Assembly (NCBI GenBank): GCA_934718155.1
Contig: CAKUZF010000055.1
Span: 1 to 13,388 of the forward strand
DNA length: 13,388 bases
Source of the DNA: an uncultured Parabacteroides sp.
GTDB lineage: Bacteria; Bacteroidota; Bacteroidia; Bacteroidales; Tannerellaceae
Direction of reading: 5' to 3'
Below, in pieces: positions 1 through 6,970 of this stretch. The number at the start of each line of letters is the position of its first letter. Position 1 is the stretch's first letter. The notes beneath the pieces were generated by a model. It was not told the DNA's origin. It searched no databases and saw only the letters and a program-made list of their open reading frames with translations. The position numbers were made by a program, and so were the translations under genes.

Positions 1-89
1 CAACCGTCCTTTAACGCTCTTGCGCTAAAACCAGGCCTTAATCACTGTGACACAAACGATAAGAACGATGAAAAAAATTTCGCAAAAAG
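1..89. other. Region downstream of rhaD, nothing recognised
   Basis: This short stretch lies after the rhaD stop codon on the minus strand. I see no convincing ORF, hairpin with T-run, or RNA gene in it. Read on the minus strand it is T-rich close to the stop codon, but without a clear stem before it, so I do not call a terminator. Confidence 0.4.
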
Positions 90-899
90 CTATTGAGGGA
101 GCTTAAACACGTCGCGTATCTCATCCATTTGCTCCATCGTCATGCCCTCAGGCTCAAAACCCATATTTTTAGACGCAATATAGATCAACGCCGCTTTATT
201 CATGACATCCACCTGATCAAATGCCGCAATGATGTCTGTTTCGATGGCAAAAACGCCATGCTTCACCCACATCGCCACATCCTGTTTCTCTAAAGCCTGA
301 ATCGTAGCCTCGGCCAACTCCACGGATCCAGGCAGTTTGTAAGGGATCATGCCCAGACCTCTTGGACAGAACGCCCTCGACTCCGGAAGCATACTCCACA
401 ACACCTTCGTCGCCTCATCGGCCTGCTGAAAACGAGCGCTGTGCGTCATAGCGATCAGTTCTATGGGATGCGTATGCAACGAAGCCTTATAAGGAGATCC
501 TTTCTCTATCAACCTATTATGCACGGCTAAATGCGAAGGCAACTCAGAGGTTGGCTTTACCGCATGATCCGCAACAATCACATAATGCGCACAATCGTCT
601 AAGATGCGAATAACCGATCCGTTTTCCATCGGCCAACGAGCCAGGTCTCTCATGCGGCGATTCGTACCCTTGCAGAAGAAATAACACCCTTTCAAATAGG
701 GCAGGCAAGCCCCGATAGGGGTCGGAGCCGTCAAGGCGGGCATAGCCTTGATCTCTTCATCCACATACTCCGTGATATTCACCGTAATGTTACCGCCATT
801 ACGCTCAGCCCAGCCCTTCTGCCACAGATAGCCCGCGACCTCCGCCACCTCGCCTACCTTCTTTGCCAAAGCCGGGCGACTCTCAAGAATTGATTTCAT
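90..899 (-). CDS. rhaD: Rhamnulose-1-phosphate aldolase
   Basis: This cytoplasmic class II (zinc) aldolase cleaves L-rhamnulose 1-phosphate to dihydroxyacetone phosphate and L-lactaldehyde, the last step of phosphorylated L-rhamnose breakdown. The protein has 269 residues, close to the 274 of E. coli RhaD. Visible landmarks are the N-terminal WAERNGGNIT segment (residues 30-39), the SEL motif whose Glu119 corresponds to the catalytic acid/base, HTH at 142-144 and the later His214 in WVKHG, which together supply the three zinc-ligand histidines of the family. The start is the ATG at 897-899; no longer in-frame extension is needed. It lies 38 bp downstream of the GH92 gene, so the two may be cotranscribed. 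The spacer is very AT-rich and could also hold an independent promoter, which I cannot define. No rhaA, rhaB or rhaT homologue is in the window, which is unusual because these usually cluster; they may lie beyond the left edge. Confidence 0.95.
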   Translation of the reverse strand: MKSILESRPALAKKVGEVAEVAGYLWQKGWAERNGGNITVNITEYVDEEIKAMPALTAPTPIGACLPYLKGCYFFCKGTNRRMRDLARWPMENGSVIRILDDCAHYVIVADHAVKPTSELPSHLAVHNRLIEKGSPYKASLHTHPIELIAMTHSARFQQADEATKVLWSMLPESRAFCPRGLGMIPYKLPGSVELAEATIQALEKQDVAMWVKHGVFAIETDIIAAFDQVDVMNKAALIYIASKNMGFEPEGMTMEQMDEIRDVFKLPQ

Positions 900-937
900 T
901 GTTACTATACTATAATATATACAACCAAGACTTTTTT

Positions 938-3169
938 TTACTCATTCGCATACCAAACCGGCCCAGGCTCCTCGCCCATCACCAGCTCCAAGGTCGCTCC
1001 ACTCATAATCTGCTCGTGCGTGATGTAGCTCTTGTCGTAGGGCTCACCATTCAACTTGACAGCTTGCACATAGATGCGATTGGCTCCAGCGCCGGGAGCT
1101 TTCATCGTGAAGCTATTCCCGTTCGCCAGCCGCAGGCGCACCTCTTCAAAGAGCGGAGTTCCGATCTCATAGCGGCCGCTAACCGGATCGACCGGATAGA
1201 AGCCCATCGCGCTGAACACGAGCCAAGCCGACATCTGGCCGCAATCCTCATTGCCGCAAAGGCCCGCCGGAGAATTCAGATAAAGCTCACGCATCACCTT
1301 CGACACATACTGCTGGGTTTTCCAAGGCTGCCCCACCTTGTTGAAAAGATAAGCCACATGATGCCCCGGCTCATTGCCATGCGCATACTGCCCAATCATT
1401 CCCGTGCTGAAGATCGGGAGCTCCTCGTCAGAGGCAGGTTGATAGGTGAACATGCTATCCAACTTCTGCGCAAAACGCTCCTTTCCGCCCACCAGCTGCA
1501 TCAAGCCGTCGATATCGTGCTGCACCGACCACATATACTGCCAGCCATTGCTCTCGCAGATGTCTTCGGTGTATTCGTCGGGGGTGAACTTCGGGTTAAA
1601 ACGACCCTTCTCATCCTTCGGTTGGAAAAAGCTTGTCGCCGGATTAAAGACGTTGCGGTAATTCTGTGAGCGAGCATAGAACTCCTTGGCTATCTCGGCC
1701 TTACCCATCTTCTCGGCCATACGGGCCACGCAATAATCGTCGTAGGCATACTCCAAGGTTTTCGAGAGCGACCAGCTCTCCCATCGCTTCGGATCGCTGT
1801 AGGCCGGCACATACCCCAGGCGTTTATAATCGCCTATGCCCCTGTATTCATCGCGATTCGCCGAAGCGACACAAGCCTCCAGCGCCTTTTCGGCATCGAA
1901 GTCGCCAATGCCCTTCAGATAAGCGTCAACAATCACCGGCACCGCGTGATAGCCGATCATCATATCCGTCTCCCAGCCATAGAGGTTCCACAGCGGGAGG
2001 GCGCCGTGTTGCTCATAAAACCTCAAGAAGCCCTTGATCATATCATTCACACGATCCGGCTGCGTGTAGGTAAACAGCGGATGCGCCGCCCGGTAGGTGT
2101 CCCACAAAGAGAACGTAGAATAGTTGACGTGTCCCTCGCCCGGATGCGCCTGTCCGTCAGGGCCGAAATAGGCCCCATCGACGTCGCTATAGATCGTCGG
2201 GGCAAGCATAGCGTGATACATCGCCGTGTAGAAATTCACGCGGTCGTCGGCCGTGCCGCCCTTCACCTCGATCTTAGCCAGCTGTTGGTTCCACGCCTCG
2301 GCCGCACGCAGGCGATAGCCCTCGAAGTTCAAGTCGGGAGCCTCGGCCAACCCATTCTTGTGCGCCCCTTCGAGGCTCACGCCTGAGAGGGATGTCACCA
2401 TCGTGATCTGCTCGCCTTCGGTGGTCTTGAAATCCAGTCGGGCAATCGTAGCCGTGCCGATGCGGCCACGGCCCTTGGCCAGGATGGCTGTCGTGTCGAG
2501 CCGAACCGCCTCGAACGGTTTCGAGAAACGGGTCTCGAAATAGACATGCTGCTTCGGCGACCAGCCCTGCGAGAAGCGGTAGCCCCGAATGGTCGTCGAA
2601 TCGACCACCTCGATCTTCGAGTCGAGCGTATAATCCCAGTTCATCGCCTTCCTCAGATTCACGAAGATAGAGGCGTCCGCCTTGGGGAAGGTATAGCGTT
2701 GCACGCCGCAGCGCTCCGTAGCCGTCAGTTCGGCCACGATGTCGTAGTCCTTCAAGCGCACGCGATAGTAGCCCGCCGAAGCCGACTCCTCGTCGTGCGA
2801 GAAAGCGGAATGGATGCCCAGGGGGGCCTCCGCCTCCTTGTAGGGGCGAGTGACCGGCATGAACAAGACGTCGTAGAGGTCGCCCGCGCCCGTGCCCGAG
2901 AGGTGCGTATGGCTAAAGCCGGCTATGGTCGAGTCGGGATAGAAATAGCCCGCGATCCGATCCCATCCGGGCAACCCGTTGTCGGGGCTCAGTTGCACCA
3001 TGCCGAAAGGCACCTGCGCTCCCGGATAGGTATTACCCGTGAAGTCCGTGCCAATCAACGGATTCACCACGGCGGCCAAGTTGTCGGCCGAAGATTGTGT
3101 AGTCTGATTTGGGGCGCAAGCCGCAAGCAAAAGCCCTGCGCAGCATACCCCGGAAAGGATGTGTTTCAT
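938..3169 (-). CDS. GH92 family alpha-mannosidase, lipoprotein
   Basis: A glycoside hydrolase family 92 exo-alpha-mannosidase (calcium-dependent, inverting family) of 743 residues, a normal length. Residues 1-17 are a lipoprotein signal peptide ending in the lipobox LAAC, with Cys18 as the likely lipidation site, so the enzyme is probably anchored in the outer membrane or periplasm. The N-terminal beta-sandwich carries VNPLIGTDFTGNTYPGA (35-51) and GFSHTHLSGTG (84-94). The (alpha/alpha)6 catalytic domain carries SLWDTYR (354-360), CESNGWQYMW (538-547, Glu539 matching the family's proposed catalytic acid), HGNEPGHH (597-604, calcium and mannose site) and GNEDCGQMSAW (639-649, with the catalytic-base region). 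Substrate linkage (1,2; 1,3; 1,4; 1,6 or phosphomannose) cannot be read from the sequence. It is followed closely by rhaD on the same strand and preceded by tatAC and an inverted repeat. I see no SusC/SusD pair beside it, so it is not in an obvious polysaccharide-utilisation locus. Confidence 0.96.
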   Translation of the reverse strand: MKHILSGVCCAGLLLAACAPNQTTQSSADNLAAVVNPLIGTDFTGNTYPGAQVPFGMVQLSPDNGLPGWDRIAGYFYPDSTIAGFSHTHLSGTGAGDLYDVLFMPVTRPYKEAEAPLGIHSAFSHDEESASAGYYRVRLKDYDIVAELTATERCGVQRYTFPKADASIFVNLRKAMNWDYTLDSKIEVVDSTTIRGYRFSQGWSPKQHVYFETRFSKPFEAVRLDTTAILAKGRGRIGTATIARLDFKTTEGEQITMVTSLSGVSLEGAHKNGLAEAPDLNFEGYRLRAAEAWNQQLAKIEVKGGTADDRVNFYTAMYHAMLAPTIYSDVDGAYFGPDGQAHPGEGHVNYSTFSLWDTYRAAHPLFTYTQPDRVNDMIKGFLRFYEQHGALPLWNLYGWETDMMIGYHAVPVIVDAYLKGIGDFDAEKALEACVASANRDEYRGIGDYKRLGYVPAYSDPKRWESWSLSKTLEYAYDDYCVARMAEKMGKAEIAKEFYARSQNYRNVFNPATSFFQPKDEKGRFNPKFTPDEYTEDICESNGWQYMWSVQHDIDGLMQLVGGKERFAQKLDSMFTYQPASDEELPIFSTGMIGQYAHGNEPGHHVAYLFNKVGQPWKTQQYVSKVMRELYLNSPAGLCGNEDCGQMSAWLVFSAMGFYPVDPVSGRYEIGTPLFEEVRLRLANGNSFTMKAPGAGANRIYVQAVKLNGEPYDKSYITHEQIMSGATLELVMGEEPGPVWYANE

Positions 3170-3203
3170 GTCGTGAATAGTCAGTTAATAAGTTTAGACT
3201 CAA

Positions 3204-3268
3204 AAATCTTGAGCCTTGGACGGCCTCGCCCCGACAAGGCGGAGCGGCACATTCAAGACTCAAGATTT
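3204..3268 (-). terminator. Inverted repeat after tatC, probable terminator
   Basis: A perfect 10-bp inverted repeat, AAATCTTGAG at 3204-3213 and CTCAAGATTT at 3259-3268, encloses a second pair, GCCTTG (3213-3218) and CAAGGC (3235-3240). On the minus strand the outer stem runs straight into TTTTTG, which fits a factor-independent terminator for the tatA-tatC transcript before the mannosidase gene. The long loop is unusual for a simple terminator, so an antiterminated leader for the mannosidase is an alternative. Confidence 0.55.
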
Positions 3269-3284
3269 ATCTCTTTATAGCAGG

Positions 3285-4109
3285 TTAGGCCTCTTCTTCT
3301 TCTTCGTCATCCTCGTCCTCCTCGGGCGCCTTTTTCACGAAGAAGGCGCTCAGCTCATACAAGCCATAGAGCGGGAAGAACACGACGCTCAGCGTGAAGG
3401 GATCGCCACTCGGCGTAATGAACGCGGCGGCAACCAGCAGGCCAACGATCGCATGGCGTCGGTACTTGTGGAAGAACGAACGGTTGAGGAATCCCAACTG
3501 CGAGAGCAGCCATGAGAGCAGCGGCATCTCAAACACGATGCCCATCACGAAGATCAGCATCAGGAAGTTATCCATGTAGGAATCCAGCGACACCTGCTCG
3601 GTGATCGCGGCGCTCAGCTCGTAAGTGGCCAAGAAGCGCAGCGTCATCGGGAACACCAGGAAATAGCCGACCGCGCAACCCACGAAGAACATCACCGTGC
3701 CAAAAAGGAACACCCAGCGGATATTCTTCTTCTCGTTCTCATAGAGCGCGGGGCTGATAAACTTCCAGATCTCCCACATCAAATAAGGGAACGTGAGCAG
3801 CAACGCCAACCAGAAGGAGCTGGTCATGTGCGTGAAGAACTGCGATGCCAACTTGATGTTGACAATGTTCACATGGAACGAGTCGTTGCAGAAGTCGGGC
3901 AAGAAGGGCAAATGCTCGCTGATCTTGCACAACTCCCTGTAGAGGATGAAGTCGGAAGAGCAAGGTGCCATGATCACGTTGTCGAACAGCCAGGGCATGA
4001 TCGAGAAGCCACCTATCGCGAACACGAAAAGGGCTAATATCGAGCGGAATAATGTCCAGCGAAGTTCTTCCAGGTGATCCCAGAATGACATTTCATCTGT
4101 CTGTTGCAT
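3285..4109 (-). CDS. tatC: Sec-independent protein translocase subunit TatC
   Basis: TatC is the polytopic inner-membrane receptor that recognises twin-arginine signal peptides and, with TatA, exports folded proteins. The 274-residue protein has the N-terminal signature MSFWDHLEELR (7-17) with the conserved Glu14/Glu15 pair, six hydrophobic helices, the conserved FPYLMWEIWKFISPALYENEKK region (107-128), FEMPL (193-197) and the late TPSGDPFTL loop (232-240). The first periplasmic loop (about 43-88) is longer than in E. coli, as is common in Bacteroidetes. The C terminus is a strongly acidic tail (263-274, nearly all Glu/Asp). The start at 4107-4109 has an AAAGAGG ribosome-binding sequence just upstream; the Met at residue 7 is an alternative. 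It starts 8 bp after the tatA stop, so the pair is one operon. Confidence 0.97.
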   Translation of the reverse strand: MQQTDEMSFWDHLEELRWTLFRSILALFVFAIGGFSIMPWLFDNVIMAPCSSDFILYRELCKISEHLPFLPDFCNDSFHVNIVNIKLASQFFTHMTSSFWLALLLTFPYLMWEIWKFISPALYENEKKNIRWVFLFGTVMFFVGCAVGYFLVFPMTLRFLATYELSAAITEQVSLDSYMDNFLMLIFVMGIVFEMPLLSWLLSQLGFLNRSFFHKYRRHAIVGLLVAAAFITPSGDPFTLSVVFFPLYGLYELSAFFVKKAPEEDEDDEEEEEA

Positions 4110-4117
4110 CTGCCTCT

Positions 4118-4318
4118 TTACTTCTTATCAGTGTCAGTATCGTCCAGTTTAATGTCGTCTTCGATGCCCTTCACACCATCCTTGAAGTTCTTCACGCCCT
4201 TGCCGATGCCCTTCATCAACTCGGGGATCTTCTTGCCGCCGAAGAGCAACAACACGATGATCGCGATAATGATAATCTCACCTGTACCTAAATTTCCAAT
4301 AAACAGTAATTGATTCAT
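4118..4318 (-). CDS. tatA: Sec-independent protein translocase subunit TatA/E
   Basis: A 66-residue TatA/TatE protein, the pore-forming component of the Tat translocase. It has a short N-terminal periplasmic part, one hydrophobic helix (about residues 13-26, IIIIAIIVLLLFGG), the hinge FGGKKIPEL (26-34) with the conserved Phe-Gly, an amphipathic Lys/Gly-rich helix (35-55) and an acidic-then-basic tail. It is immediately upstream of tatC. No separate tatB is seen; in Bacteroidetes a single TatA-type protein beside TatC is usual. The gene is first in its operon and divergent from fabD, with a possible -7 box at 4368-4375. Confidence 0.95.
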   Translation of the reverse strand: MNQLLFIGNLGTGEIIIIAIIVLLLFGGKKIPELMKGIGKGVKNFKDGVKGIEDDIKLDDTDTDKK

Positions 4319-4367
4319 GATTCAATATATTTTAATTAATTGTTAATAGATGCTTACATAGCGGACG

Positions 4368-4375
4368 CAAAGATA
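4368..4375 (-). promoter_or_regulatory. Candidate Bacteroidetes -7 box for tatAC
   Basis: On the minus strand this reads TATCTTTG, a full match to the Bacteroidetes TAnnTTTG element, about 50 nt before the tatA start codon. No good TTTG -33 element is found 19-21 nt upstream, so the call rests on one box and its position. Confidence 0.45.
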
Positions 4376-4415
4376 CTATTTGTTACGAGATGTAGCCTAT
4401 TAAACACAAATTTAT

Positions 4416-4423
4416 TACCTTTG
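4416..4423 (+). promoter_or_regulatory. Candidate Bacteroidetes -7 box for fabD
   Basis: The sequence TACCTTTG matches TAnnTTTG exactly, followed by C, 40 nt before the fabD ATG. The -33 position has no clear TTTG; the nearest, at 4379-4382, is 33 nt away, which is too far. Together with the tatA box it makes the 145-bp gap a divergent promoter region. Confidence 0.5.
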
Positions 4424-4463
4424 CACGGTATTAAAAATCTAAAATTAGAAAATTATTAGAAAG

Positions 4464-5345
4464 ATGAAAGCTTATGTGTTTCCTGGCCAAGGCGCACAAT
4501 TCGTAGGTATGGGCAAGGCCCTCTACGACGAGAACGCCCTTGCCAAAGAGCTATTTGAGAAGGCGAACGAGATCTTGGGATTCCGCATCACAGACCTGAT
4601 GTTCGCCGGCACGGACGAGGACCTGAAACAGACGAAGGTGACGCAGCCCGCGATCTTCCTCCATTCCGTTATCTTAACGAAAACGTTAGGCGACGCGTTC
4701 CAGCCCGACATGGTAGCGGGCCATTCCTTGGGCGAGTTCTCCGCTTTGGTAGCGGCAGGCGCCCTCTCTTTCGAGGATGGATTAGTATTGGTATCTAAGC
4801 GCGCGCAGGCCATGCAGAAGGCATGCGAGGCAACCCCCTCGACGATGGCGGCCGTCCTGGCCCTGCCCGACGAGAAGGTGGAGGAGATTTGCGCGAGCAT
4901 CGAGAACGAGGTAGTGGTTTGCGCCAACTACAACTGCCCGGGGCAGCTCGTCATCTCAGGCACGATCCCCGGCATCGACGCGGCTTGCGAGAAGCTGCTG
5001 GCCGCAGGCGCGAAGCGCGCGCTGAAGCTGAAAGTGGGCGGCGCGTTCCACTCGCCGCTGATGGAGCCGGCACGCGCTGAGCTGGCAGCCGCGATCGAGG
5101 CTACCACGTTCAAAGCCCCCAAGTGTCCCGTCTATCAGAACGTAAGCACTAAGGGCGAGACCGACCCCGAGGTGATCAAGGCCAACCTGATCGCACAGCT
5201 CACAGCCCCCGTGCGCTGGACACAGAGCGTGCAGAACATGGTGGCCGATGGCGCCGACCACTTCATCGAGTTAGGCCCGGGTAAGGTGCTGCAAGGCCTG
5301 GTGGCCAAGATCAGCAAGGGCATGACCACCGAAGGCATGCAATAA
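4464..5345 (+). CDS. fabD: Malonyl-CoA:acyl carrier protein transacylase
   Basis: FabD moves the malonyl group from CoA to acyl carrier protein, supplying the extender unit for type II fatty acid synthesis in the cytoplasm. The 293-residue length is typical. Landmarks are FPGQGAQ (6-12, oxyanion-hole Gln11), the nucleophile elbow GHSLGE with Ser88, the CoA-binding Arg113 in SKRAQAM, NYNCPGQLVISG (155-166), catalytic His196 in GAFHSPLM, and ELGPGKVLQGL near the C terminus. The start ATG is the first in the frame and follows an A-rich TTAGAAAG stretch typical of Bacteroidetes leaders. It is monocistronic here: divergent from tatA on the left, convergent with the PepSY gene on the right, with a terminator between. 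No fabH, fabF or acpP lies beside it. Confidence 0.97.
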   Translation: MKAYVFPGQGAQFVGMGKALYDENALAKELFEKANEILGFRITDLMFAGTDEDLKQTKVTQPAIFLHSVILTKTLGDAFQPDMVAGHSLGEFSALVAAGALSFEDGLVLVSKRAQAMQKACEATPSTMAAVLALPDEKVEEICASIENEVVVCANYNCPGQLVISGTIPGIDAACEKLLAAGAKRALKLKVGGAFHSPLMEPARAELAAAIEATTFKAPKCPVYQNVSTKGETDPEVIKANLIAQLTAPVRWTQSVQNMVADGADHFIELGPGKVLQGLVAKISKGMTTEGMQ

Positions 5346-5381
5346 GCCCTCTCACCCCGAAACAGGGTATAGGGAAAAAGG

Positions 5382-5433
5382 AATCCCCGAGACGCCGCGC
5401 CGACAAGCGGGCATCCCGGGGATTTTTCTTTTT
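5382..5433. terminator. Bidirectional terminator between fabD and PepSY gene
   Basis: AATCCCCG (5382-5389) pairs perfectly with CGGGGATT (5417-5424); an inner CCGC/GCGG pairing and an outer AAAAAG/CTTTTT pairing (5375-5380 with 5428-5433) lengthen the stem. T-rich runs follow the stem on both strands, so it can end both fabD (plus) and the receptor-PepSY transcript (minus), which converge here 109 bp apart. Confidence 0.85.
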
Positions 5434-5454
5434 CCATACGGGCCGAGGCCACGC

Positions 5455-6930
5455 CTACCCCCTTCGGGAAAAGGCCCTCCGCGCCCAACGGACCACGCAG
5501 CGCACCGACAGGTAGACGCCGCTGAGCGAGACGAACGTGCCTCCCAGCAGCAACACCCACATGACGCCGACCCTCAGCCAGGGCCGCTCGGCCAAGAAAG
5601 GGAGCTGCAGGCTGTGCAGCGCCGGATAAGCCCAATGCTGCCAGCGGCCCGCCCGGTTCAGGTAGCGGCTCGTGCCACGACTCGGGTTGACGTAGTAGGC
5701 GCTCCGGTCGGCGTCGTCGATCGTCACCTTCCAGACCGGGAGCGGCACGCGATACTTCTTCGGCAGGTAATACGAATCGTAGCGGTCCATCCACTCGATC
5801 CGGATCGGGTCGGCCGTGCCATGCACCCGCTCGACCACCTCCCTGACCTGCTCCTCGGTCAGGTCGAGCGGCTCGACCCGCTCCGCGGCGGCATCCACCC
5901 AATGGCCCTTGCCCATCCGCTCCGAGGACAGCGCGTAGACCGGATAGGGGCCAAACGCCTCCCACGCAATGCGGCGCACCTCGCCCGGATAGGCCGCCAA
6001 CGCCTCGCGATAGTCAAGCTTGTAATCCTGCGGCGCGGGCGCCAGCTGGCGCATGCGCTCCTGCGGACTGAAGGGCAGCCTCGGGCTGAGCACCAGCCCC
6101 TGCGTGTTGGCCAGCGACATCATCCCGCTGAAGCAGAACGTCAAGACGACGACGCCAAACAGGGCGCCGCCCAGGTGGTGCCACTTGAACCAGAACTTCT
6201 TGTAGGGCGTCAGCCCCTTGCCGCGCCGGCGGGCCAGCCTGACGTCGCGCACGCAAAGGTATCCCCCCGCCAGGCACATCACGCAGCCAATGCCCGACAG
6301 CCAAACGACCACCGAGCTCCAGCGTTCGAGGTCCTGGCGCAAGGAGGTGAAGTAAATCCAGTGGGGAATGGCGCCCACCCACGCCCAGAAGCGGCTCTTC
6401 GCGTCGGTCAGCTGCAAGACGCGCCCCGACTTCGACGAGAGGTAGAGCTCGTGCCGCCCCTCGTCGGCGAAGTGATACTTATAGATCGGAAACTCCTTGC
6501 GCAAGCGGCTGAACGGGATCCACTGCTCCAGCTCGTTGAGCGTATCGACGCGGGCGATCGGGGCGTTCACCCAATGGGTGGCGATCCGGTCGAAATCGGG
6601 CGTCGGGGGAAACCGATAGCTGCTGTCGGCCGGCAGGTCGTAGCTGCCCTCCCGGCCCTGCACGTGGAAGCAGGGCACGCCCATGTAGCTGTCGAGCGTC
6701 AGCCTCCGGATCGTCTCCCCCTCGGGAAGGCGCGCCGCCACCGACTCGATCGGGGGAAGCCCCTCGGCCGACAGGGGATCCATCTTCTTCAGGCGGTCAT
6801 ACTCGTTGACGCTCGGGAAGGTGTGATACATCATGACCAACCCCGACAGGAACCAGACAAGAAACAAGACGCTGAGCGCGACGCCCAGCACCTTGTGGAT
6901 TCCCCGCATTACTTTTGCTACTGAAATCAT
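5455..6930 (-). CDS. PepSY-domain four-helix inner-membrane protein
   Basis: A 491-residue PepSY-associated transmembrane protein. Four hydrophobic segments can be seen: about residues 15-35, 206-227, 253-274 and 452-476, with two large extracytoplasmic regions between TM1-TM2 and TM3-TM4 carrying the PepSY-type alpha/beta folds. Histidines lie in or near the helices (His12 in IHKVLG, His36, His190 in PHWIYF, His251/252 in KWHHLGG, His432 and His439), a pattern that in related proteins such as FoxB/FpvG binds haem and supports reduction of siderophore-bound iron. The same activity here is inference. It starts 40 bp after the TonB-dependent receptor stop codon and is surely in the same riboswitch-controlled operon, so it is the likely inner-membrane partner for the imported ligand. 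The C terminus is Arg-rich. Codon composition is very GC-rich, like the receptor gene. Confidence 0.85.
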   Translation of the reverse strand: MISVAKVMRGIHKVLGVALSVLFLVWFLSGLVMMYHTFPSVNEYDRLKKMDPLSAEGLPPIESVAARLPEGETIRRLTLDSYMGVPCFHVQGREGSYDLPADSSYRFPPTPDFDRIATHWVNAPIARVDTLNELEQWIPFSRLRKEFPIYKYHFADEGRHELYLSSKSGRVLQLTDAKSRFWAWVGAIPHWIYFTSLRQDLERWSSVVVWLSGIGCVMCLAGGYLCVRDVRLARRRGKGLTPYKKFWFKWHHLGGALFGVVVLTFCFSGMMSLANTQGLVLSPRLPFSPQERMRQLAPAPQDYKLDYREALAAYPGEVRRIAWEAFGPYPVYALSSERMGKGHWVDAAAERVEPLDLTEEQVREVVERVHGTADPIRIEWMDRYDSYYLPKKYRVPLPVWKVTIDDADRSAYYVNPSRGTSRYLNRAGRWQHWAYPALHSLQLPFLAERPWLRVGVMWVLLLGGTFVSLSGVYLSVRCVVRWARRAFSRRG

Positions 6931-6970
6931 AACGAGTCAATCTGTTGTAATGAAGATCGCGGGGGAAATC

